DNA from: Scolanthus callimorphus
Lineage: Eukaryota > Cnidaria > Anthozoa > Actiniaria > Edwardsiidae
Direction: 5' to 3'
Length of the DNA: 64,000 nucleotides
NCBI GenBank assembly: GCA_033964015.1
Contig: CM066912.1
Span: forward strand, 30,714,532-30,778,531
Under the pieces are notes generated by a model. It searched no databases. It was not told the origin of the DNA and saw only the letters and a list, made by a program, of their open reading frames with translations. Below are positions 19,799-31,167 of this stretch, piece by piece (position 1 is the stretch's first letter; every line of letters begins with the position of its first letter). A program made the position numbers and the translations under genes.

Positions 19799-21237
19799 CA
19801 GTAGGGTGCCCAGTTCCGTGCCACTTCAACTTTAAATTACTCTATCTTTTTAGCTGTGACGCCATTTTACAAGATTTTTACTAGGAATAATCCAAATTTA
19901 TAATTGTTGTAATCAACAAGGAACTGACTCCAACATTTAAAATTTTTCCGAGTTTAAAGGCATATTTTTCAGAGCAACTCGCGTTACCAGTTCCGAGCCA
20001 CCGCGTACCAGTTCCGTGTCACAACTTCGCAATTTGCGTATGATTTAAGAATCATTTTAAGTAATAACTGAGACAAAAATCATATCCTTGCCTTCTGGTT
20101 GCTTTTTTATTCTATTTACAGAATTTAACTTCACAATACGGCAGTTGAATTCTTTAAAATAAACCATTTACGAGTTTTGCTTGTCTGTCGACAAAAATAT
20201 CATTCAAACTTATGTCAATTAGTAAATAGTAAAGAGTTATCAAACGTCCCTTTATTGTAACATATAATTGCGCCAGAAATGATGTTTTGGCGAGAAAAAA
20301 GAGAATGTGAGATGCAATCTTAGCAGAATCTCACACTTTCCTGGAAGAACACGCGTGAACGTAAAATACTGACAGAAAGAAAACGCTCACGGAAAATAAC
20401 TCACTCTGGCATGGATCACTGGCGGAGAATTCTGATGCCGTGTTAACTCCTGTTTAATATTTTTTATTTTCATCCAACCCTTTTAAAATACTTATCTTTA
20501 CCAAACAGTTTTTGTTTGGTAAAATAAGCTGCAAATGTTTTGAAATCCCGGCCTAAAAAATCTAGCCTCTCAATTATAGTGATACGTAATTTTCATCGAC
20601 GTCACGATTGAATGAAAAGGGTTTATTTTAAACAAATAACTGAGTTTCGTCCTTAAAACTATAATTGTCGCTTAATAAAATCAAACCTTATTGAATACTG
20701 ATTGATAAAGAAATCATGTCATTTAGAACTCACACAAATATACTCTTTCTGTGACCTCAAATTTGTGTAAACAGGAGAAACAAGAGAACTTGCGCGAGGT
20801 GGCACGGAATTGGTACCACTACTAAAAAATCGCACATAAAACTAAAGGCAACAGAAGATTAAAACCACTGCATCAAGCGAGAAAAAAAATATCAGATAAC
20901 GTCGCTTTGACCCTTTTTTAAGTAACTGTAGCAAAATTGGAGTATTTCGTACAAGATATGTGACTTTTACACTTCACTTTCGAGACGAGGTCAGTTCACT
21001 GTGCAGTGAAAACTGCCAATTTTTAATAATAAGAACGAGACCTGCTTCTAAGTAATTGGGCTTTCTTAACAAACCGTTTGGTGATACAACCCGTTATTTC
21101 GCTTTCTAAAAGTCAAATAGTCACACTTTGTTTATGTATTCTCAGTTTGTTCAAATTCGCAATACTCATGGTGAAAGGAGAGATTAGTTTTTACGTGGCA
21201 CGGAACTGGTACTGGCACGGAACTGGGCAACCCACTG
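19799..21237. mobile_element. pogo/mariner-like non-autonomous element (CAGT ends)
   Basis: Left end CAGTAGGGTGCCCAGTTCCG; right end, inverted, CAGTGGGTTGCCCAGTTCCG. TA lies on both sides. Subterminal copies of CCAGTTCCGTGxCAC recur near 19990-20030 and 20805-20820. CAGT-starting TIRs with TA duplications are typical of the pogo/Tigger branch of Tc1/mariner. The 1.4-kb interior is AT-rich with no transposase frame. Confidence 0.75.
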
Positions 21238-21263
21238 TAATGATGAACTAATGATGTTGCTGC

Positions 21264-21531
21264 AATTTTCATAATTCCTCGAACTCCCACTCTCCCACTA
21301 AAGCCAAACTGTGTTTTGACTTCCGTCCATCAAACCTTAAGACAGGCGTATAGTTTTCTAAGTTTCGGCGGAAAATATGGTTTGGAAGCCTAGCTAGTTC
21401 TTATTACTTCAATGCTCTCAAAGCCTGCGTGCCATAATCCAGAGCTGTTCACTCGTTTGATTGACGGAAGCCAAACTGCGGTTTGCTAGTTGGCGTAGAG
21501 TTCGCAGAATAATGAAAATTACAGTAACCAG
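21264..21531. repeat. Dispersed inverted-repeat element, copy 2
   Basis: AATTTTCATAATTCCTCGAACTCCC at the left matches, inverted, GAGTTCGCAGAATAATGAAAATT at the right. The inner arms carry GACTTCCGTCxATCAAA. Same family as 1872-2252 and 48640-48733. Confidence 0.6.
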
Positions 21532-21881
21532 TCTCGATTCTCTCTCGTCTTTGCCCTTGGAACCCGGTCTAGAATAACAGAGTAATGAACCCATGTGGGG
21601 GATAAAGGCAATTAGTCAGAAAAAGAAAGCTATAATTAATCTAATTATAGCGATACAGTTCGAAGATTTGTAAACCTGTAATTCGAAGTGTTTTTCTAAA
21701 AAACCTAATTTAACCATTTTTGTCATTTTAGGTCGTGATTGGATATTTCAATATCAATTATTTACAAAAGTCATGCAAGACAAACACTTATATCTCAGAG
21801 GTAGCTGTTTCGCTTCTTAGATCGCATTGCAAATTGTGACGAAAATAGGGGCATTTTGAAGAAAAGTGTAAAAGTTACAAA

Positions 21882-24800
21882 ATGGCTTCCCTTCTCCGAA
21901 TCTTTGGTGTTTTTTGCATCGTGTTTTGTTTCCTGGCCCCATCTTCTGCTAAATCGGTGCCTTCAGAAGGTAAGAAACACCTCTATAGTTGCATAAATAA
22001 GTCTGTGTATTCTGTCTTAAAATAAGTCGGAATTTTGGTTACTAACATGTTATTTAAATATATTTCTTAAAGTTTATTGTATAGCGCATAGTTTTAATAT
22101 GTTGTTAGTTTAACTGTAAAATAGCGTACTTCAACCTTAAAAGGTTGTGAGGCTTTTTGAATAAACCTATCTATCTATCTTTACATTTTACGAGAGAAGC
22201 TCGAAGGAAATTGAAAAATCCAAAATCGTAATTTTGAACGCGCATTCTAGCTGTCCCAAATACGTAAAGCTTATATGTTATGCTACAAAAATTAGAGAAA
22301 AACAATTTTAAATCATATATTTCAATTAGAGGAGACTACTTAGTTAACAGTTTTTGAAGCCCAGGGGGTACTCGGATATAGAAATGACGGGGGGGGTCCG
22401 ACGTATTTTTGGGGGTATGAAATTTGCAGTAAAAGTATTTTTTTGGGTTGAAAATTTTACCAGGCCATTTTTGGGGGGGTTAAAAAATCCGCGGGTATTT
22501 TTGGGGGGTTGAAACGTTTGCTGAAGCTATTTCCGGGAATTATAGTCATAATGGACAGCCATCATGTGTATTCTGGTATCTTTTTAGGCTAAACAAAATT
22601 GGGTATTTTTTTGGGTGTCAAATTTTGGGATGAGGTTTTTTTTTTGGCATTAAAATTTATGGCTTAGTATTTTTTTGGGTATGAAATTTGGAGCTCCGTC
22701 GGACCCCCCTGTCATTTTTATATCCAAGTACTCCCCCCTGGGTTTTGAAGACATGGTTGAAAAAGATATATCAGGACATTATCTAGAATTAGAACCAACA
22801 TTTAATTAGTGTTTATTCTATGGTTACACCTTTCATTTCGACGACCTGACAGCAATTTCAATAGCCCAAACAAGGATAGGAACGAGTCGTGACGAAGAAC
22901 ACTTATTTCGAAGGCATGTTGTCTGTCTTCCAACCGTGAGTTAATGAAGAAGCCTACGTCGAAGGCCCCTTGGTAAAAGTTTTGTCTAAGTAGTGTAGGC
23001 CATATAAGCATACAGAGCGACAGGACCCAAAAATGGTTTCCAGCCTCTCTATCTTTATAGATATAAGATTTCTAACATGCGTGCACATTCTACTAAAACA
23101 GATATCGAAATTTTGAGCAAATTTGAAAGATATGACTTTGAGATAAAGGGTTTAAACGCTAGGAGAGGTGATTACTTTGATCAGCAAAAAATACCGGTTT
23201 TTCTGCAATAACTTTGCAAAATGAAAATGTTACTCGCCCAAACTTAAATATTTTATTCAAGCAACAGAAAGCTAGAGAAGTTATAGAACAGAAAAAAAGC
23301 GTAGCGAGTAAGAAATTCCCAAACAAAAGCCCACGAAATGGAACAAGTTTGCCAGTGCACCTGAATATTTTGCCAGCAAAGATAAAATATTTTATTCAAG
23401 CAACAGAAAGCTAGAGAAGTTATAGAACAGAAAAAAGCGTAGCGAGTAAGAAATTCCCAAACAAAAGCCCACGAAATGGAACAAGTTTGCCAGTGCACCT
23501 GAATATTTTGCCAGCAAAGATAAAATACAAAACATTTCCCAGCAAGACTGGTCTCCTAGCAATTTTACCAGCCAACAGCGAAAGAGTCACTTGCTAATAG
23601 TTTTGTCAAATAACACCGCTTGGCGTACAACCATTTTTGAAACAGAATTTCAGAGAAAGCACTCAGGAGACTTAACGCTTGGGTCTCATTTGCATTCAAA
23701 ATGGCGATCAGAAACGTTTTTTTTAGGAGTCCGTGTGCTTGTTTATCATTTTCCATCGCTGTTTACGACTATTTTCTGACCATCGATCAAAAATAAGTGA
23801 CTGGCGAGCCCGACACAACGCAATCTAAGTTGTTTTGTGTACGTTTTGTTTAGGAAGTATAAAATAGCTTGCTGGCCGTGCATATCTACGTAATAGGAAC
23901 AGTAAGTGCTCTGCATGTCTTCATTTCTTTCTCAACATGTTCTTACCTGTTTCTTGCAAGCCGCCCATTAACTCATTTGTTTCTTCTGCTCTCCTAGGAC
24001 GTCAGATTTCCACCTTCATTATATAGTAAAGAAAATATCAAAATTATTCAATCAAAGTTACAAAATGGCTTCTCTGCTAGCAGAGGTATCTCACGGCGAC
24101 AACAAAAAAGAGTAGAGCCGCGAGAGACCTCTACCAAGTGGGGAACAAAAAGGCGGCCCAAGCAAAGGAATTTCTTAGCCAATTTAATTTATAGGGTCCT
24201 CTGCCGCTCTTAAACTACTTGATTATTAAAACTGTCCACCACTCATTTCGCCGAGTCTATTTATAAACCGCACACTGTAACTATGTTCTACAACCAATAG
24301 ATTGCGCCTACACCAACTTTTCCTTTTGTTTATTTAACTGTATAACCAAGAAGTGTAAATATATGAACTTAAATTTGCCAGCACACCTGAAATATTTTGC
24401 CAGCAAAGAAGATAAGGGAAAGGTGCTTTTGTTTTGCTGGCCAACGGCGAACAGTGAGAGGTGCAGGATTTCTAACGAGCAGGTCCGTTATGTGTGCTTG
24501 AAACCTCGTCTGATACATATATCTTATTAGATGCTTTTTCATGTAATACGGGCAGATACTTTACGATTTGCAGACGTATTTTTCCGAGTCCCGCAGCAAT
24601 GAGAAATTGTCCGCAGTATTATATGAAAAAAAACATCTAAAGTTATCTGTTCAAGATTCATTAGAAAACGTGACTAGGACACGATCGGGAAGCCATTCAA
24701 GTGCGAGCGCAAAACCGGTTTGTAACCGGTTAACTATAGTGTAATACGGCTTTTCACCGTGTAATACGGCTCAACATCTGCACTCAACTTTGTACTTATA

Positions 24801-26241
24801 TGGTAAAATGACATCACAGTCGTATAAGTAAACAATGATACTCTGGTTACTCCTTTGCTCATAGACGATTTGTCGTTATTTTCTTTTAGAAATATCTGCC
24901 ATGGATGACATTGCGCGGCACAGCAGATTTGACACGAGTGGCAAGAGAGAAATGAAGCCCGCTCACTCTCAGTTCTGTATGAAGTGCTGCGCGCGGCTCA
25001 GCAATTGGTGAGTAGACTGCATAAGGGTCTTACATCACTTGGGCTGCTTAGGACAAAGGCATCTTGCATTATATGGCCTGCTAAGGATAAACACGTCTTA
25101 CATCGTGTAGCCTGCTTAGAACAAACGCACCTTGGATCACGCGGTCTGCTAAGAGCAAACGCGCCTTGCATCACGTGGCCTTCTAAAGGGCAAACGCGCC
25201 TTGCATCACGTGGCCTTCTAAAGGACAAACGCGCCTTGCATCACGTGGCCTTCTAAAGGGCAAACGCGCCTTGCATCACGTGGCCTGCTCAGGGCAAATG
25301 CGTCTTGCATCACGTGGCCTTCTAAAGGGCAAACGCGCCTTGCATCACGTGGCCTTCTAAAGGACAAACGCGCCTTGCATCACGTGGCCTTCTAAAGGGC
25401 AAACGCGCCTTGCATCACGTGGCCTTCTAAAGGGCAAACGCGCCTTGCATCACGTGGCCTGCTAAGGGCAAACGCGCCTTGCATCACGTGGCCTTCTAAA
25501 GGACAAACGCGCCTTGCATCACGTGGCCTTCTAAAGGGCAAACGCGCCTTGCATCACGTGGCCTTCTAAAGGGCAAACGCGCCTTGCATCACGTGGCCTT
25601 CTAAAGGGCAAACGCGCCTTGCATCACGTGGCCTGCTAAGGGCAAACGCGCCTTGCATCACGTGGCCTTCTAAAGGGCAAATGCGCCTTGCATCACGTGG
25701 CCTTCTAAAGGGCAAACGCGCCTTGCATCACGTGGCCTTCTAAAGGGCAAACGCGCCTTGCATCACGTGGCCTTCTAAAGGGCAAATGCGCCTTGCATCA
25801 CGTGGCCTTCTAAAGGGCAAACGCGCCTTGCATCACGTGGCCTGCTAAGGGCAAACGCGCCTTGCATCACGTGGCCTTCTAAAGGACAAACGCGCCTTGC
25901 ATCACGTGGCCTTCTAAAGGGCAAACGCGCCTTGCATCACGTGGCCTGCTAAGGGCAAACGCGCCTTGCATCACGTGGCCTTCTAAAGGACAAACGCGCC
26001 TTGCATCACGTGGCCTTCTAAAGGGCAAACGCGCCTTGCATCACGTGGCCTTCTAAAGGGCAAACGCGCCTTGCATCACGTGGCCTTCTAAGGACGCTTC
26101 TTGCAATCTGCCTCTCTCGGGGGACTGCGGGACTGGCGCGAGACCAGATTGTGCATACCCCTCCATCGATCATTGTGCTACACTCATGATTTGTTTTCGT
26201 ATTTCAGGTGCAGTTACGTCGAACAAACATGCTTTTGTTGA
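21882..26241 (+). CDS. Secreted six-cysteine peptide precursor (three exons, 79 residues)
   Basis: Exons 21882-21969, 24890-25007 and 26208-26241, joined with GTAAGA/TTTTAG and GTGAGT/TTTCAG splice sites in phases 1 and 2, end at TGA. Exon 1 encodes a signal peptide (core FGVFCIVFCFLA, likely cleavage after SSA). A propeptide follows, ending in Gly-Lys-Arg, a prohormone-convertase type site. The remaining 30 residues hold six cysteines spaced C-x2-CC-x6-C-x6-C-x-C, the last cysteine being the C-terminus. This signal / propeptide / Lys-Arg / compact Cys-rich layout is shared by anthozoan venom, defence and signalling peptides. I do not recognise the cysteine pattern as a named family, so function is open: toxin, antimicrobial or hormone-like. 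A poly(A) signal follows 82 bp after the stop. Confidence 0.75.
22360..22742. mobile_element. hAT-like MITE with 8-bp target duplication
   Basis: TTTTGAAG occurs immediately left (22352-22359) and right (22743-22750). The ends start CCCAGGGGGTACTCGGATAT and finish with the complement type CAAGTACTCCCCCCTGGG. An 8-bp duplication with CAGGGG-type ends is the hAT pattern. The interior is a string of TATTTTTGGGGG motifs without coding potential. Confidence 0.8.
23244..23524. repeat. 141-bp direct duplication
   Basis: Two head-to-tail copies starting AATATTTTATTCAAGCAACA and ending GCCAGCAAAGATAAA, differing only by one base in an A-run. Fragments (CACCTGAAATATTTTGCCAGC) recur near 24380-24410 and 35370-35390. 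Confidence 0.85.
24056..24140 (+). pseudogene. Possible truncated copy of the peptide gene's start exon
   Basis: AGTTACAAAATGGCTTC at about 24056 is identical to the start context of the peptide gene at 21875-21891. Seven codons in, the similarity stops at an inverted repeat (AGAGGTATCTCACGGC facing GCCGCGAGAGACCTCT). This may be a duplicated first exon broken by a foldback insertion, or chance similarity over 17 bases. Confidence 0.3.
25008..26207 (+). other. Intron 2 of the peptide gene, filled by the 35-bp array
   Basis: Of the intron's 1.2 kb, all but about 110 bp at the 3' end is the CACGTG minisatellite. Splice sites (GTGAGT; TATTTCAG) lie just outside the array. Confidence 0.7.
25020..26100. 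repeat. 35-bp minisatellite with a CACGTG E-box per unit, about 30 copies
   Basis: The consensus unit contains GCGCCTTGCATCACGTGGCC followed by TTCTAAAGGGCAAAC. A second class has GCTAAGGG in place of TTCTAAAGGG at irregular intervals. The first four units (25020-25150) are diverged and some lack the E-box; the rest are nearly identical, indicating recent amplification or gene conversion. CACGTG is the canonical E-box bound by bHLH factors such as the MITF/USF/MYC and CLOCK groups. Confidence 0.92.
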
Positions 26242-26322
26242 GACGAAAACGCATGGCTCCTGGCGGCCATAGAGTTTCATAAAACTTCTTGAACTTACTT
26301 TAATCTGTATCAAACCACGATC

Positions 26323-26328
26323 AATAAA
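26323..26328 (+). promoter_or_regulatory. Poly(A) signal of the cysteine-rich peptide gene
   Basis: AATAAA (with a second overlapping AATAAA type within AATAAAATAAAG) 82 bp after the TGA stop, the expected range for a short 3'UTR. Confidence 0.6.
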
Positions 26329-26439
26329 ATAAAGATTTTGATGAATGTTGGAAATAATTATCCTCAGTGTTCTAAATCAATCTCTTCAAAATATGCATTT
26401 ATTACGATTAGAGCGGATTTCAGATGAATGTGGAAAACT

Positions 26440-26645
26440 AAAAGCCAATGAGAATCGGAAACCATTCAACAACAAACCAATCGGAATCGGAACCCATTCA
26501 ACAACAAACCAATCATAATCGGAACCCATTCAACAACAAACCAGTCAGAATCGGAACCCATTCAACAACAAACCAATCATAATCGGAACCCTTTCAACAA
26601 CAAACTAATCATAATCGGAACCCTTTCAACAACAAACCAATTAGG
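26440..26645. repeat. 31-bp tandem array (about six copies)
   Basis: Units of AACCAATCATAATCGGAACC plus CATTCAACAAC. It directly follows a half-element start (TAGAGCGGATTTCAGATGAA at 26407) of the GAGCGG MITE family; the CCAATGAGAATCGG motif normally found inside that MITE seems to have seeded the array. Confidence 0.8.
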
Positions 26646-26829
26646 GGACGAATTAAGCACGACTTGCGTAAGTCGTGACCAAAGAAAACAAAGAGTCGCA
26701 TTCTCATTGGCTGACAAAACAAAGGATCCTAGACCTCAACCAATCAGGAACAGCTAGAAAACGTGTCTGGTACTTTCGGCACTCATCGGCCGTTAGAAAT
26801 CAATAGACCATTTTCTCGCCAATAGACCA

Positions 26830-27190
26830 ATTTTTAAAGAAACCCAGGACATAAAAATCCGACCCCTAAAAAATACCTTATAAACAAAATGACGGCCCTA
26901 AAAAATACCAACAATAAACCTTTTTTGTTATTGTTTATTGTTTCTCATCTCAAAACAAGCTTATTTTAGAGCTATAAATGAACAAGGACCAAGAAAGAAA
27001 ACGTTTTACTTGGCTTGGGACCCTTTCATTCATTTGCGTATCCCTAAAAAATACCATTTATTAGTGAAAGCCACAATTTTTCTCCGATACCCCCTAAAAA
27101 ATACCTGAGAGTCGATTTTGACCCCTAAAAAATACGACGACCACCCCTATCAGGTCGACATGTGAAGAACCCCCCCCCCCCCCCCTCCCC
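26830..27190. repeat. CCTAAAAAATACC element, copy with terminal C-run
   Basis: Matches 57290-57660 in inverted orientation over about 350 bp: shared GACATAAAAATCCxAC, AAACAATAAACAATAAC, AAAACGTTTTACT, CAATTTTTCTCCGATACCCC and GTCGACATGTGAAGAA. Each copy ends in a long C (or G) run immediately outside GAAGAA. Confidence 0.8.
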
Positions 27191-27800
27191 CCCGGGTAAT
27201 TAGCCCATCCTATCACATAACATAAAAAAGCATGGTCCGTTGGATTGTTTTGGAAGATTTTAGCCTTCGCTGGCCATCGTTACAGGACGATACTTCGCTT
27301 ATTTGAGAGATGCGCAGAACAGCTGCGCAGTTGCGTGACAGGCTCTCTTTAATCAAAGAGACAAAACGCAAAAGGTTTGTGAAAAATAAATATACAAGAA
27401 AAGGGATTTACACCAGTAAGGTTTAACGCCTTTATTTTCTTATCATTTCCCCAACGCCTTTTTACAAATATTTTGTTATAGTTATTCTCAAATCACTTGA
27501 GGTGGGAATTGAAGAATAGAAGACCCGTGCTCAGCCCCTTGATAGGACGGGATGGTTTCATTCCCGTGCTCCTTCGCGAGCTTTATCTTCCCTCCCCATA
27601 ATTCACTGCGCTCGCTCTTATCACTCGCTAAAGGACTGGGCACGAGTGTGAAGAAATATATAAACCCGTTTTAAAAAGATCAACGTAGTGCGAGACAGTC
27701 AACTGTAACGATAAAAACCAGTTATGATGAAATAGAATGATGAACTGTACAAAAAGCCTGAAGTCAATGATGATAGACTCTATAAAAAATGATAAACTTT
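27190..27800. other. No gene seen
   Basis: Unremarkable AT-rich sequence between two repeats; no exon-like frame with splice sites. Confidence 0.5.
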
Positions 27801-27809
27801 ACATATCAC

Positions 27810-28555
27810 CAAGAGTGGATTACCAAGAGTTTCCATATTTACTATGTACGCCCGAATCACAGTCAGAAAAGTGTCTATTTTTATAGAACTAGGAAGCCCG
27901 CGAAAATTCGTCATCCACAGGGTCCCCACTTTCTCGCCACGCAAACAGTTGTGAGATCCAGCCTAAAATTAATCGCAGATCAATCGAAAAACCTTTAAAG
28001 TCGCAAAGATAAGGTAGGATATTCTCTATTTGTTGTGTATTGGGTATACGAGCATTCGAACCTGAGCATCCGAATACTTTTGCGCGCGAAATCCAAATCT
28101 AAAAATAGACACTTTTCTGACTGTGATGTGGACAAATACTGTACGAAAGATTCTAACTCTTGTTAATCCACTCTTGACTTTACATATCACCAAGAGTGGA
28201 TTACCAAGAGTTCCCATATTTACTATGTACGCCCGAATCACAGTCAGAAAAGTGTCTATTTTTAGAACTAGCATGCCCGCGAAAATTCGTCATCCACAGG
28301 GTTCCCACTTTCTCGCCACGCGAACAGTTGTGCCTAAAATTAAATCGCAGATCAATGGAAAAACCGTTAAAATCGAAAAGATAAGGTAGGATGTTCTCTA
28401 TTTTGTTGTGTATTAGGTATACGAGCATTCGAGCCTGAGCATTACTTTTGAATACTTTTGCGCGCGAAACTCAAATCTAAAAATAGACACTTTTCTGACT
28501 GTGATGTGGACAAATACAGTAGGGAAAGATTCTAACTCTTGTTAATCCACTCTTG
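27810..28555. mobile_element. Head-to-tail pair of a CAAGAGTGG-ended element within one target duplication
   Basis: Two copies (27810-28176 and 28191-28555), each starting CAAGAGTGGATTACCAAGAG and ending TTGTTAATCCACTCTTG. Each is a foldback with AGAAAAGTGTCTATTTTTA arms. The 14-bp ACTTTACATATCAC precedes both copies, and ATATCAC directly follows the second, so ATATCAC brackets the pair. Frames here (27789-27998, 28123-28389) are repeats of one another and not genes. Confidence 0.7.
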
Positions 28556-28559
28556 ATAT

Positions 28560-31167
28560 CACGAAATGTCCTTGTAAATTGTGTCGCTTTTCTCCACTTC
28601 CATATATGGGTACATACCATATTTGGAATCCTAGTAACTTTTTGCTCTTTCTATTGATTTAGAAGGTTGCAAAATCCACTAGAATTGATGTTGTTCGTCG
28701 TTTTCAGCATTTTTTTCACGGTCGAGAGCTTGGAAGCAGGAGATTCACAAAACCACAGCAAGCCCACATAATTACTAGAAAAACGACACGTTTCTCTTGA
28801 TATGTGGCTCCGAAATCTAAGTCACTCACCACCCCTATAAATAGTCAGACAATCAAAACGAATACAGAGAAAAAAATACAACTGATTAATATAAGTCGAG
28901 GAAAATCGAAGCTATATAACAACATGTATGTCTTCTTACTGCCCAAAGTGCATATGGCATCGTATTTAAGGTGCATATTATCAATCCTTATTTTGATTTA
29001 ACTCTAGTTATAACTCTATATTTTGATGTGCGCACATAGTATTTAGTGATTTAAACCTGTACACGGTCATATTAGATCTGGACTTGGACCTGTGAAAGGA
29101 AAAAAATATAAGAAACGCCTATTAGTTTTCATCAGAAACATATAACTTAGTTCATATGAAACAATCTCCAACCGAAAATTGTCGTTTTTCAACACCTCAC
29201 GGCCAAAACCATATTTGGAATCATTTACCTTATAAGGAAGTGACAGGAGATCCTCTTTTGATAAGAATTTCGGCAAATGTAGCAAGAAAACTGTGAAATT
29301 TTGAATGAAAACTTGCAGGAATCACAGAGACTCGAGTTCTCGATCTGTCCACCATTTGATTTTGGCTTGGCGACCACGCTAAAATAGCCAACAGCTAGCC
29401 CGCGCGACTCGACCCAGTCCTCCCAAGTGCATTCGGCAAAAACGACAATTATTCAATGATATGGAAACGTGTAACAGACGAATGAATCTGATGCGACAAC
29501 CAGCGAACAACTCGCAATCACTAAACACCATATTTGGAAAACACTGCCCTTGCGTGCAGCCAATCAACATTCACGTAAGACTTTTCCGTTGGGATTGCAC
29601 GCGCATTCGAACTGTTTTCCGTTGGTTTAGAAGCGCGCGCGCGCGTGTTGATGCAAACAGCGTTGTCTGCACTCTTATTTACCATGGCAAATCAGTAGTC
29701 AATCACATTACGAGAACAGCAAAAGTTATGATAAAATTTTTTTTGCTGGGTTTTGGAAGTAAAACAGTGAACTAAACTCATTTTGTGCTTCAGTTCTGTT
29801 GTCAGGAGTTCGCGCGCGTTATTTTTAGAAAATATGACGAATCAAATCTCCCGTTGCTGATTGGCTAAACGAAGAACTTGATGCTTTCCAAATATGGTGT
29901 TTATTGATCGCGAGTTGTTCACAGGTTGTCGCGTTGTTACACGTTTCAACTCACTTATATGTTTCTGTTTTCATAGCATGATTAATCAAAGTTGGAGATG
30001 CTTAGCGGATTGACTAGCCTGCTAACAGGCGTTGGTTGGCTGTTTTTAGATCGTTTTATGGCGAGAATCGAGCGAGAATCCCGATGCGGACGCCATCTTG
30101 GATGGTTTCTACAAATTTGCAAATTATTTTATTCCAAGATTTGTCCCAATCGTTACTCTAATCCCAAAAGGGGTCTGTCTTCTCAAGGTTAAACTCATAA
30201 ACGACACTGCAACAGTAACTTCCTGTAAAGCCAAACGAAGCGCAAGTTCACGCAAGACATAGAGGATATTACATGGGCGCGCGGAGATACGAATTTTATC
30301 TTCGAGTGTTCAACTCAATCTCTCACGAGTTAGCGCTAGATATTGATGAGATAAATTTTAAAACAAATAAAAGCCTTTTATTGTAAAACCGAATCGATAA
30401 ACCGGCAAACCGCTTCTGGCACTGAAACTCTCTACAAGCAAAGTTTGATAAAAAACCTCTTTAAAAATGTCATAAACACATCAAGCTAAGATTTAAAGTT
30501 TACTAATTAAATTCAAAATCACAAGGTAAAATAAATACCAGTTTCGTGCCAACAGTGATATCTTCACATGTGAAAGATACAATACCTTTCACATGTGAAA
30601 GATATCAATTTTTCAACACTGGAGAAACACAAGTATCTCATCGATATCTATATAATAAAATGCAACTTTTTGGACCGACTTGAGGACCGTTTGGGTACCA
30701 ACTTGCGATGACTTGCGCGGACCTGCTATGACTTGTGCTCGCTTGCGTCCATATTGAACATGCTGAAATTTTCGTGCAACAAATCGCAAGTGTACGGAAG
30801 TTTACGCAAGTTTTCAATTTTATTCGTTTTCCAAAATAACGAAATATTATGACCAAAACAAGTCATGAAAATGTTACACTTGTATTTTTAGTTACTATTT
30901 TAGTTATGAAAGTAGGTAAGATTTTTTTATTTCTCTCGTCCAAGAAAAGCACTAGCTTGAGCGCGCGCTATGTGTTCGAAAGTAGCGTGATCATGTCATC
31001 ATCAGGAACAAAACACTCAACTTGCATCAAAACTTGCATCTCGTTTGGCCACCTCAACGCAAGAGAACGCAAGTCTATGCAAGCCATGACTTACGTCGAA
31101 TAGCGCGAACTTGCGTTTCGTTTGGTCAGGGTTTAATCCTAGAGTATGATCACACTTACGTTTATAA
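28560..31167. other. Intergenic, repeat-derived
   Basis: Holds an inverted-repeat element (29462-29950), a half copy of the TAGCCTGCTxxCAGGCGTTGG element at about 30010-30100 (full copy at 63735-63890), a small palindrome of TTCACATGTGAAAGATA at about 30553-30607, and no credible exon. AATAAA on the reverse strand near 30820 could serve the gene at 31168. Confidence 0.5.
29462..29950. repeat. Inverted-repeat element
   Basis: GAAACGTGTAACA at the left faces TGTTACACGTTTC at the right. The arms continue with ACAACCxGxGAACAACTCGC and CACCATATTTGGAAA and their complements at 29881-29940. Confidence 0.6.

Larger units (their letters stand above)
21970..24889 (+). other. Intron 1 of the cysteine-rich peptide gene
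   Basis: Carries a hAT-like MITE (22360-22742), a 141-bp direct duplication (23244-23524), and a short copy of the exon-1 start region at about 24056-24073 that is cut off by an inverted repeat. The reverse frame at 22802-23011 is unsupported. Confidence 0.6.

Noticed and set aside
25020..26100. CRISPR-like array of 35-bp repeats
   Set aside because: Units are contiguous with no unique spacers, in a eukaryotic intron with no cas genes.
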